DNA of 64,000 bases from Gracilariopsis chorda (Eukaryota; Rhodophyta; Florideophyceae; Gracilariales; Gracilariaceae). Within the stretch, counting starts at the first letter, position 1. Each line of letters begins with the position of its first letter. The notes beneath the pieces are model-generated. The model was not told where the DNA came from. It saw only the letters and a program-made list of their open reading frames with translations, and ran no database searches. This document shows positions 29,894 through 38,766 of this stretch, piece after piece. Made by a program: the position numbers and the translations under genes. The stretch covers positions 25,176 to 89,175 of the forward strand of contig NBIV01000280.1 in assembly GCA_003194525.1 (NCBI GenBank), given 5' to 3'.

Positions 29894-30551
29894 GAAACAA
29901 TTTTTAGCTTATCGCCGTACAAAGAAGTTCCTTCGGGGCGGAGATGGCAAACATACACTTTTCCCAGCGCTGCCGACCTTACGAAGTTCCGATGTAAATT
30001 AAGAATTAGCACCTGCGCATCAGAAGCATAATCTTGATACGAATTTGTTCAGCAGTTACCGCTTCCAACTTCCAGCAAAATTCCTGACCAGAATGCACAC
30101 AAACGCCATCTACAATCGTGAATGTGTGACCCTTATCTTGCTCGTTGGATAGTCTACGCCGCAACATGAAAAGCAACTTCGTTCGTGGTCTGTGATCCAA
30201 CTGCGAAATTGCCAAGCATCGTTGAACTTGATATTTTTCGTCTTAAAATACGCCCACACCAATATACTGCTTACACCGAAAAAAACCGGCAGCGTACTGT
30301 TAGGCGGCACAGCACGCGCCATCAATACAATCAAGAGCACCATATGTTTCCTTCTTCCCGTCTGGAGAGTGCAACTTCTGCTACCTTTCTGTTCAGCAGA
30401 GACCCCGGCTTGATTCGCCGTTTGCTGACTGCGAAACGTTCAAAAATTTCTGCGTGAGAGCGAATACCCCTGTTCCTTCCTCTTAATCCACTGAAAGAAG
30501 TACGCGAGCGGTGAGAGTGTGTTGCTCCCGGGGAGATTTGTCTCTTGTACA
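29894..30551. promoter_or_regulatory. Divergent upstream region of TRM8 and ARL1
   Basis: 658 bp. Overlapping minus-strand frames (30006-30343) could be joined across a 74-bp GTAAGC...CAG interval into a small basic protein, but that interval is shorter than all convincing introns here and no family is recognised. I therefore treat the region as regulatory. Confidence 0.35.
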
Positions 30552-31414
30552 ATGGGTAATGTGTTGTCTCGACTAATCGCCTCTCTGTTTGGGGACAAGG
30601 AGATTCGTATTCTAATCCTCGGCCTCGATAATGGTATGTTTTTGGGCAATGTCAAAGGTTTCTCATATCAAAACATCAAAGCCGTCGCATCTAACCACCT
30701 ATGCACAACCACGTGACTTTCCCTTTTTTCCGGCAGCGGGCAAGACATCAATTCTCTATCGTATGAAAGAAGGCACTTTTCATAGTACTGTACCGAGTAA
30801 GTTTCGAGAATCACGCCGTCTATCTACTACATAAACCCCTTGAGAGAAGGACGCGTTCAAAGCAACAAGACTGACTCATTTATTCATTGACTTTCGCACT
30901 TGCTGTTCATAGCTATCGGTTTTAATGCTGAACAACTCGGTAGGTTATCTCTATGCATACGTCGGTTACGTTGAGTGGCAGAACAGCGTCTATTGTATTC
31001 TTACTTCTCCTCTACTTTTGCTCGAACAATCAAACAGAAATTGGTAAGCTTAAAGCTCAAGTATGGGACTTGGGTGGTCAAGAGAGCATCCGACCTTATT
31101 GGAGATCTTATTACCAGGAACAAGAAGCAGTGATTTTCGTGGTAGACAGCTGTGACAAAGACCGAATGCAAGTCGCAAAACGCGAGCTCATGAGTATCAT
31201 AGAAGAAGAAGAATTGAAGAACGCTGTTGTTTGCGTATTCGCTAACAAGCAAGACATGCCTGAGGCACTTGCCGCTGCTGAAATCGCAGAAGCGTTAGGG
31301 CTATCATCTATTGTTGACAAGAAATGGACAATTATTCCCACAAGTGCGCTCCGCGGCGATGGCCTCAAAGAAGGGTTCGAGTGGATCTCAGAAGCTGTAC
31401 AGTCAAAAGTATAA
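30552..31414 (+). CDS. ARL1: ADP-ribosylation factor-like GTPase ARL1, four exons
   Basis: Exons are 30552-30633, 30737-30796, 30913-30939 and 31038-31414; introns of 103, 116 and 98 bp start GTATGT, GTAAGT and GTAGGT and end in AG. The 181-residue product has the N-myristoylation start MGNVLSRL, P-loop GLDNAGKTS, switch I T-I-G-F-N, switch II WDLGGQESIRPYWRSYY, NKQD and the SA motif (TSALRGDG). The catalytic-site Gln of DLGGQ is kept. The IRPYWR and VVDSCDKDRM segments favour ARL1 over ARF. ARL1 recruits tethers such as golgins to the trans-Golgi. It is the most intron-rich gene of the window. Confidence 0.95.
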
Positions 31415-31590
31415 ATATGTTTTGGGTCACTTCGTTTAGTCTTAGGCAATTACTGCGCTAACTCATGATCGTCAGGGACTTGTAAATGGAAGGAACTAGA
31501 TGCCATGTGTATATCAGGCACTAGACGCAGTTCTTGGATGTGCAGCACATCTTAGAAACGCCCTTCCGCGTCCGTGCTCAGCAGCATATA

Positions 31591-31614
31591 CCTAAGGGTA
31601 GGGTTACCCTTAGG
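31591..31614. repeat. Hairpin with 10-bp perfect arms after ARL1
   Basis: CCTAAGGGTA and TACCCTTAGG enclose a 4-nt loop, 177 bp beyond the ARL1 stop and 98 bp beyond the PGDH stop on the other strand. It might mark a 3' end or a small repeat. Confidence 0.6.
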
Positions 31615-31712
31615 ATACTATCGAAGACCAGCAACATATGTCGGTCGCTGTGTTACACTTAGCCCCAGATGTGCAGCTCAATGCATAAATGATTTATCAC
31701 ATGCTCACTGTA

Positions 31713-33053
31713 CTAGAAAAGAATTCGTGTGGATATTGAAGTTTCGAGGCCGCTAATAGCGGACTTCGTTTCGCCACTGGTCTCCTTGTTCAAATCAATG
31801 ATGATATAACCGATACTGTTGGAGGTTCCAAGTATTTGGGCTGTGACGTTACTTCTGGTTTCTGAGAGAATACCGTTGATGGCTGTTAGAACACCTGGGA
31901 CATTCTCATGAATGTTGAGAATTCTGTGACAGTCGCGGGAAATGGGCATATCCAAATTCGGGAAGTTCACTGCACCAACGGTTGAACCCAGGTTGACAAA
32001 CTTAATCAAAGCGTTTGCTACTTCACGGCCAATGTTCTGTTGCGCTTCTGCAGTCGACCCACCGATATGTGGGGTCATGATGACATTCTCGAGTCCACAG
32101 AGAGGCGACTTAAATCCTGGTCCATTCCTAGCAGGCTCACTTGGGAAAACATCAATAGCAGCACCTGCCAGATGGCCTTCTTTCAAAGCACCTGCTAGTG
32201 CGTCAATGTCCACAACTGTTCCTCGAGAGGCATTGATTAGGTACGAACCTTTTCTCATCTTCGCGATTTGTTCATGCGCAATAAGATTGTTAGTAGAAGG
32301 GGCTTTTGGGACATGAAGTGAGACGAAGTCAGCAATTTGTAAAACCTCATCCATAGAAGCTAAGGCTCTGCCGTTGCCGATTGGGAGCACGGAAACGACA
32401 TCATAATAAACAACGTTCATGCCAAGTGCTTCAGCCAAAATCGATAGCTGAGAACCAATGTGGCCATATCCTATGATCCCCAACGTCTTTCCCCTAACTT
32501 CGGAGCACCCGGAAGCGCTCTTGCTCCAGATACCATTGTGAGCATCTCGAGATTTATCGCATATCTTTCGAGATAGAGCGATAATCTCACCTATTACAAG
32601 TTCGGCCACAGACCGTGTATTTGAGAAAGGTGCATTGAAGACGGGAATACCAGCCTCCTCTGCAGCGCTAAGATCAACTTGATCTGTACCTATGCAGAAG
32701 CACCCGATAGCCAGTAATCGGTCCGCAGCTTCAATAACAGCTTTTGTGACCTTAGTTTTCGACCGAATGCATAGAACATGAACTCCTTTGATGCGATCGA
32801 TAAGTTCGTTTTCCAGAAGTGCTTTCGAGACCGTTTCGACCTGAAATGTTTCGAGCTTGAATAGATTTGTAGCAGATTGATGAATGCTCTCCAGAACCAG
32901 CACCCTGATCTTAGACTTGGCAAAAGAATACAGGGGTTCTGGTACAGACCGCATGTAAGACTCTATGGGAGACATAGCCAAAATAGGCGAGTGCGTCGAG
33001 GGGGGTGAAGAAGAAAGAATCGGGACTGGAGATTGTGGAGTAGCTATGTTCAT
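31713..33053 (-). CDS. SERA: D-3-phosphoglycerate dehydrogenase
   Basis: 446 residues. It oxidises 3-phosphoglycerate to 3-phosphohydroxypyruvate, the first step of phosphorylated serine synthesis. The substrate domain is split around the NAD domain: GIIGYGHIGSQLSILAEALG (Rossmann), ASRGTVVDIDAL, ALKEGHLAGAAIDVFPSEP, and the catalytic His in MTPHIGGSTAEAQ. A single C-terminal ACT domain (HENVPGVLTAIN) allows serine feedback. This short form with one ACT domain resembles the E. coli/yeast type, not the long plant type. The leader (MNIATPQSPVPILSS) is Ser/Pro-rich but not a clear transit peptide, so the compartment is open. Confidence 0.93.
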   Translation of the reverse strand: MNIATPQSPVPILSSSPPSTHSPILAMSPIESYMRSVPEPLYSFAKSKIRVLVLESIHQSATNLFKLETFQVETVSKALLENELIDRIKGVHVLCIRSKTKVTKAVIEAADRLLAIGCFCIGTDQVDLSAAEEAGIPVFNAPFSNTRSVAELVIGEIIALSRKICDKSRDAHNGIWSKSASGCSEVRGKTLGIIGYGHIGSQLSILAEALGMNVVYYDVVSVLPIGNGRALASMDEVLQIADFVSLHVPKAPSTNNLIAHEQIAKMRKGSYLINASRGTVVDIDALAGALKEGHLAGAAIDVFPSEPARNGPGFKSPLCGLENVIMTPHIGGSTAEAQQNIGREVANALIKFVNLGSTVGAVNFPNLDMPISRDCHRILNIHENVPGVLTAINGILSETRSNVTAQILGTSNSIGYIIIDLNKETSGETKSAISGLETSISTRILF

Positions 33054-33905
33054 AATGTCAGCAGCGCAAGGATTTTATACTGCACGTCGTCGTGTGTCAA
33101 TCTCTTGGCGAAGCAGGTTGTTGATTGCGAAACTCTTGAGTGGCGATTTGTTGGAGAACAAAAGAAATCAAACAAACCGTGGAACTTCGCAGAAGGGCAT
33201 AAACCTTGTTCTTCTACTGGGGGTTCTAGAATGCCTTATACATCGAAACAGTCGACCTATTGTCTTGTTCTTCGACTGGCCAAACAGTTCTCATCAACAG
33301 ACTGTACAGAAGCGCCCACCGAGATCCAATTTCGGCTGAGCGGGCTTACTCTGCCAGGTTCACCAACCGGTGAAATCCACCAATAACCTCTGCCGCAAGG
33401 GTAGGCCTGACGCAAGCTGTTGCGTGGATTCCCTGTTGTAACTCTATCCATCCACAATCCTGACTTGCTGGTAAAAGGCTTGCAGCTCTGGCTCAAAAAA
33501 TTGCAGCGAAGCAGCGCTGGGCGGGAGAATTCCCGCGTTCTGAATCTGAGCTATCAAAACGTTCGTAGTGTTGGCGTCACCCACCGCATCGATTTCGGTA
33601 CACGCGGCTGATCCCGGTAGAAGCGACAAGTGACTGTTCTTGTACAATTGTGCGAGAAACAGGACCTTGCTTATAAGATGAGTTACACTGCGAAGTTGGC
33701 TGCACGAACACGTCATTTTCGACTCAAACTTGCAGAAGCACCGATTTCCCCAGACTAATGCCTTCCTGAAGAGACAGATTTCTTCTCAAGACCCCTCCGA
33801 TCACGTGAGACAAAGCACGAGGTCCGTGAGACGGGTTGCTGTTTTGGTATACATGAATCTTGGAATCCAAGCATCACCGACGCTTCGGATTTGCCACACT
33901 GGCGA
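33054..33905. other. Intergenic, 850 bp
   Basis: A minus-strand frame of 90 codons (33444-33716) and others exist but lack domains and overlap each other. Nothing else is recognised. Confidence 0.4.
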
Positions 33906-34874
33906 TCAAGTGATCACCGATCCAACACCCTGACAAGTATCACAAAAGACCCCACCAGCACCAAAACAGAGATCACATCTAGAGCTTGACACTCCGAAAG
34001 TCCCGACACAGTTTGGGCATTGCATCAAGCCCGTACCATTACAGACAGTGCACTGGCAGTTCCTTTCGCTTGCGTCAACAGTCTTGTCGGGTTCTGGCAG
34101 TGCTTTCTTATCCGACTTCTCAGAAAGGCCCGTGCTTGGTGGTCCACTGGCCGCTCGACCACGGTTATTCGCGGCGCGGCGCTCAAGTGTGTTTTTCTCG
34201 CGCCTCTTACGATTGTTCTGCAGGGTGCGTACGACGGCTTCCGGCGGTTCATCAAGACTGGCAACTCGTTTGAGAATCTTATCGAGATGTGCAGCCTCCA
34301 AGTCATCGTGAAGGATTCTGTTTGGCTTTCGTTTTGGAGGTGGCTGAGTGGCACTAGTGATAAGTTTTGATTGCACCGCTTTCTCTCTAAGCTGGTCAAG
34401 GGTTTGTTCCATCAACTGCTTGTTCTTACGTTTGGCAGGGCTGTTGGCTTGCTCGGGTTTGTCGACGTTGTCTTGTTTTTTCTGCTTGCCCTTTGCAGCC
34501 ATTGCGCGAGAAATTTTGGCGCGGCTTTCTGCCGAAAGCTTGCGGCCGTACATGGGGTTTTGCGAGCCTTCGAAGCGTCTTCGCAGCGACTCTCGATGCT
34601 CTGGTGACTTTCGACGCCCCTTGAGAGCAGCGGAAATCTTCCTTCGCGTTTCGGCTGGCATGGGCATGCGCCGTCGCTGAGGGATGCTCGTAGCAGGTTG
34701 ATCGTTTGGCGGGGAACGCTTGGGATTTGATGGTGTTTCTCTACTCTCCGAACTGTCAGAACAGGTTATTGCCCATGCTGGTGGGCGGCGGAGGGATGTT
34801 AGGGGATGGCTGCATCGCGCAGGCCGGTTTGCCGTACGGACCAGCGGACTGGCGTGAAGAAAAGCTGGCTGCAT
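33906..34874 (-). CDS. NUMOD3-motif protein with C-terminal DnaJ-type zinc finger, plastid-targeted
   Basis: 322 residues from the ATG at 34874; in-frame ATGs exist at 35006 and 35033, but only this start gives a transit-like leader (MQPAFLHASPLVRTANRPAR) with Phe at position 5. Residues 74-126 carry two NUMOD3-like units (ETRRKISAALKGRRKSPEH and NPMYGRKLSAESRAKISRAM), the DNA-binding module usually found in homing endonucleases. A basic helical middle follows. The C-terminus (about 272-316) has four paired Cys motifs of the C-x2-C-x-G-x-G type (CTVCNGTG, CPNC, CDLCFGAG, CDTCQGVG), a DnaJ/BSD2-like zinc finger. No nuclease motif is seen. The combination suggests plastid nucleoid or assembly work, by inference. 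Confidence 0.78.
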   Translation of the reverse strand: MQPAFLHASPLVRTANRPARCSHPLTSLRRPPAWAITCSDSSESRETPSNPKRSPPNDQPATSIPQRRRMPMPAETRRKISAALKGRRKSPEHRESLRRRFEGSQNPMYGRKLSAESRAKISRAMAAKGKQKKQDNVDKPEQANSPAKRKNKQLMEQTLDQLREKAVQSKLITSATQPPPKRKPNRILHDDLEAAHLDKILKRVASLDEPPEAVVRTLQNNRKRREKNTLERRAANNRGRAASGPPSTGLSEKSDKKALPEPDKTVDASERNCQCTVCNGTGLMQCPNCVGTFGVSSSRCDLCFGAGGVFCDTCQGVGSVIT

Positions 34875-35322
34875 CGGGGCGACATCCGGACTTGGCACGA
34901 GGCCGACTTTGTTGCAAGCGAAGTTGAATTGCTTATGGAGATGCCCTTGAGTAGCTTTTGTAACTGTTGTTTCGCTGGAAAGGAATAAAAGGAATGCGTT
35001 GGGCATAATGCGCGAGCTTGTATCTATCATCATCGCTTGGATATGTGATGAGAGGTTGAGAAGCACCGAACGCCCCTAATTGGATGACGTGAATCGAAAT
35101 TGCGTTTGGCGATAGCATATCTGCGTGTATCTGATTTGAGCGAATAGGAGACGGCGAGATCTCAACGTGGCCACGTAGGTGGCGCTGTAAACGCAATGCT
35201 GCGTGAGCAGGGAGCGCTGCTCCGCACTGCGTCCATAGCTACACATATCAACCTGCGTATCCAATCGCGCCCGCTCTCACTTCGTGAACGGCCACCAACT
35301 CCTCCACTACCTCCGTTGAACC
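34875..35322. promoter_or_regulatory. Shared divergent promoter of the NUMOD3 and FIST genes
   Basis: 448 bp between start codons of two predicted plastid proteins. It contains a CCAAT box near the FIST gene and no credible ORF apart from an N-terminal extension of the NUMOD3 frame. Confidence 0.45.
35261..35265 (+). promoter_or_regulatory. CCAAT box upstream of FIST gene
   Basis: CCAATCGC lies 58-62 bp before the FIST ATG. GCACTGCGTCCATA at 35224 resembles the CCAAT context of the transporter promoter at 8130. Confidence 0.4.
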
Positions 35323-36903
35323 ATGTTTCCGGCTTTCATCCCCCACGTCCCCGTCGTAACGCGCGTGCGCTCACCACCTCGCTCCCCGCGTTGCCAACCG
35401 TGGCGCAGGTCCTTTGCAACCCCTCGTCGTCAACGGCCCCTCTGCACGGCCAGTGCACCCCAGCCTTCTTCAGATCCATCTCCCAGCATATCTTTTTCCA
35501 CTGCCGCATCTTCCGCCCCCACCTTAAATGCTGCTCTCGCCGAAGCCTTGTCCCGTGCTCTCGCAAAACTCGGTCCAGGGGGACCTCCGAATCTAGCCCT
35601 TATCTTCGTGTCAGTCCGATACAGCTTGTCTAAGATCGGACCCTCCGGCCGAGATTCTATTGACCTCGTTGTGCCTCGCCTTCGTGCATTGGTGCCGGAA
35701 CTAAAGGCCATCTTTGGATGTACGACAGACGGTGTAATCGGCAGCGGGCAGCTCAGCGATGTCGTCGAACTGCAAGACATGCCTGCCCTCTCCGTCACCC
35801 TCGCCCGCTTACCCAGGATCAAAGTCACTCCGTTTCATGTCATGCCGGATGATTTGCCCAACCCCGACGCCCGACAGTTGGAATGGAGGCGACTTGTTTC
35901 CAATCCCGATGATACCAATCACCCGCCCGCTTTCGTTATATTGTCAGATCCAAGCTTCGCTGAGCGAGGAGACTTGGATACTTTCCTAAATGGAATGCAG
36001 TTTGCCTATCCCGGTAGCCGTGTTGTTGGTTCTTTAGCATCCGCTGCAGCCGCTTTTTCGCGGGGTCATATGTTCTGCACCTTACCTAGAGACGTGCTTT
36101 CACCGGATTCATCTTCACTGCGAGACTCCGGTCTGGTAGGTATTGCACTAACTGGTGACATCGAACTTGACTGCATTGTATCTCCTGGCTGTCGTCCCAT
36201 CGGACCAGTGTTTGAGGTCCGCAAGGTTTACGGTGGAATTATTACAGATATGGAGCTTGTCGGGCGCCCGTCTACTCTTTTGTCTGCAATGTCACATCTC
36301 AAAAGCATAATATCATTCGCAACCCCACAGGAGAAACTGTTGATGCAGGATCAGTTGCATGTTGGTGTTGCTGTTGAAAGGGTCGCGTCAGACGATACTT
36401 CTGAGGACTATTTGATAAGACATGTAAGAGGAGTCGATATGGACGGCGGAAGTATTGCAGTTGCACACGATATACGCCCCGGGCAACGTATCCGCTTCTT
36501 TCTTCAAGAACCAGAGGCCGCTGAAAAAGCATTGGATGCGAATATGCGGCAATACAAGCGTGTAGAGCTCGCTAACTCGTTGGTTGGTTATAGCAACCCG
36601 CCGTTTGGTGCCATGGTCTTTGTTGACGGGAGTCGCGGTAGAGCGCTGTTCCGTGAGCCACTTACTGAAACCAGAAACTTGTCATCATTTGCGGCCGGAG
36701 TACCCATCGCCGGCTGCTTTGCGGGTGGCCAAATCGGACCTTGTAGGAGTTTCGGCGATAATAAGAACACTCCTTCTGTAGTTCATCACGCTGCTAATCT
36801 CATTGCCTTGGTAAGGAGAAGAAGCGGCTTATCGCCCGTTGAACCTGTCGACAGCCCTTCAGCTTCGACTGCAGACTTTGATGAAAACCCCGAGAAGGAG
36901 TGA
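35323..36903 (+). CDS. FIST-domain protein, plastid-targeted
   Basis: 526 residues. FIST domains are predicted small-ligand sensors (amino acids and the like), found alone or fused to signalling modules. A leader of about 45 residues (MFPAFIPHVPVVTRVRSPPRS) suggests plastid import. FIST_N covers about 55-290: ALIFVSVRYS, KAIFGCTTDGVIG, PGSRVVGSLASAAA. FIST_C follows to about 490: RPIGPVFEVRKVYGG, LIRHVRGVDMDGG, RIRFFLQEP, FGAMVFVDGSRGRALF and the terminal VPIAGCFAGGQIGP. No kinase, GGDEF or F-box domain is attached, so the partner must act in trans. It is head to head with the NUMOD3 gene. Confidence 0.85.
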   Translation: MFPAFIPHVPVVTRVRSPPRSPRCQPWRRSFATPRRQRPLCTASAPQPSSDPSPSISFSTAASSAPTLNAALAEALSRALAKLGPGGPPNLALIFVSVRYSLSKIGPSGRDSIDLVVPRLRALVPELKAIFGCTTDGVIGSGQLSDVVELQDMPALSVTLARLPRIKVTPFHVMPDDLPNPDARQLEWRRLVSNPDDTNHPPAFVILSDPSFAERGDLDTFLNGMQFAYPGSRVVGSLASAAAAFSRGHMFCTLPRDVLSPDSSSLRDSGLVGIALTGDIELDCIVSPGCRPIGPVFEVRKVYGGIITDMELVGRPSTLLSAMSHLKSIISFATPQEKLLMQDQLHVGVAVERVASDDTSEDYLIRHVRGVDMDGGSIAVAHDIRPGQRIRFFLQEPEAAEKALDANMRQYKRVELANSLVGYSNPPFGAMVFVDGSRGRALFREPLTETRNLSSFAAGVPIAGCFAGGQIGPCRSFGDNKNTPSVVHHAANLIALVRRRSGLSPVEPVDSPSASTADFDENPEKE

Positions 36904-38766
36904 GAACTGTCGTTCTCACGGAGCATGTTCATTGTCAAAGGAAGATATTTGTCTCGTCACATTTCTTTCACATTACAACCCTCCTAGAGGGCGAACACTT
37001 AACTTCAGATCGTCGCGTGAAGTACCTTTTGGTACACACACTAACAGTCTTTAAAACTTCTATACCCTTGGTAGTTTTTATTATTGTTTGCATTGTAGTT
37101 TCTAGTGGCCTTGAGCAGAAGCACATGTATCTAAGTTGATGTGGCCTCGCTACAATCGTTGGCTTTTCTTCGTAGACGGTATGCTTTGCCTCTGCCCTTG
37201 TCATTGTCATTGTCGTGCCGTGCTTGAAAACCCTTTATCTATCGCAGAATTACAGGAAGCAGATATCTTGCTGATTCGGGATAGGAGAAGTGTTACTTCA
37301 TTAGAACCTCTTCACACGAATACTGTCAACCCAAGTGCACATACACGCCCTGCACCCGTTCGGGAAAGTTTCCATCTCTTATCAGAAGAGGCGATAGCAA
37401 AGTCCAACCAAGAAGCTAATGAAGTCACTCCAGGTTTACTTTTATGCCATGAACGAGCGCTAACACCTATCTGGCTTTCCCCTAGCAATGTCTACGATAT
37501 GAGGATGAGATGAAACAGGATACGCGGTTCGCATCCGTCGCTGGGGAAGGGGTCCATCACATCAGTGTACGTCGAGCTCAACTACTTTACTTGTTGGTAC
37601 GGGTGGAAGACTATCACATGCTTTCTATTCTGAGAGGTGGATCTCCTTCTACCACCGAGTGGCAAGCCATAGCCCACAAGTAATGTATATGTAATTCACA
37701 CACAAAGTGCAAATGACAGCCAGGTCGTACGTAAGGAATTCTTTTAATGTTCTTCGAAATCGGGTATATACGTTTCTCGGCAATATAAACGAAGGCTGAA
37801 GGAGATGTGTGTTGCCTGGTATTCCCATAACCGCAAAAGAATTTCGTTATTCTCAAGATCATTTGATCCAAGTCACCTGAAGTTTATCTTGGCCTTACAA
37901 ACGACAAAGCCCCCTGCTTGTGATGCTTGGAAGATGCCATCATATGCGTCTATTTGAGTGAAAACATATGCCTTGCCCCTATAAACGACACCCACAACTT
38001 GGCCTGCATACCGAGGGTAAAGGATTAGCGGCTATCCCTGAATCGGATCCTCAAACAAGTCCTGTCATTTATCGTATTGCACCAAACCAGTGATGCTCTG
38101 AACTCACCACCAGCCTTTGGATTTCGGTCGTTATCTGCAGGGCTATATCGGTGTGCTCTTTCGCTGCCATATAAGACGTGCGTGCTTCCAGTCATCGAGC
38201 TTCAACGCGGGGAGGGGCAGCTGTCGCGCACGCGGGATATTGTTCCCACGTCGAAGTTCATAATCGGCTGTGACCTCAGATTTGAACGCCGTCTCTTGAG
38301 CAGACGGTATTACAAAAGACAAAACGTAGCAAATAGGCGGACTATGAGTCCCTGAGACCATTTCCTTAAGGTCAAATTAAAAACATTGCAGATGCTTTCT
38401 TCAGAACCGTACGTTAAGAAAAACCGAGTAACAAAAAGAAACAAGCGATGTCCAACAGGCAAGGCCATACCACTTACAACTTAGGCGAGGTGATTACCGT
38501 GATTACCACAAGCTAGGATCAAGAATAAGTGGAGGCTACCGTGATTTCGGAATTGGGAACACGGCCCAGAAACAACAGGTGGAGACCTACGAAGGGTAGA
38601 TCTCTTTGCGGTACACAGATAACCAGGTTGTGTACTAGAAAAGTGAAGACAAGAACAGCAGGAAAAGCCCGAATCCTGCACCCATGGAGGCCCTCGAAAC
38701 AAGAATACTGGGTTTCAAATACCACTAATGGCATGAACGGTGGTTCGATATAGAAATAAAGTGGAC
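36904..38766. other. Intergenic, 1.9 kb
   Basis: A 125-codon plus-strand frame (37136-37513) has no recognisable domain; other frames are short or doubled on the opposite strand. No repeat stands out. The ends are 3' flanks of two convergent genes. Confidence 0.4.

Noticed and set aside
30006-30343. Small minus-strand gene joined over a 74-bp interval
   Set aside because: The interval is shorter than every convincing intron in the window and the product matches no family I know.
33444-33716. 90-codon minus-strand ATG frame
   Set aside because: No domain, and overlapped by other frames on the same strand.
37136-37513. 125-codon plus-strand frame after FIST
   Set aside because: No recognisable domain and no flanking signals; insufficient support.
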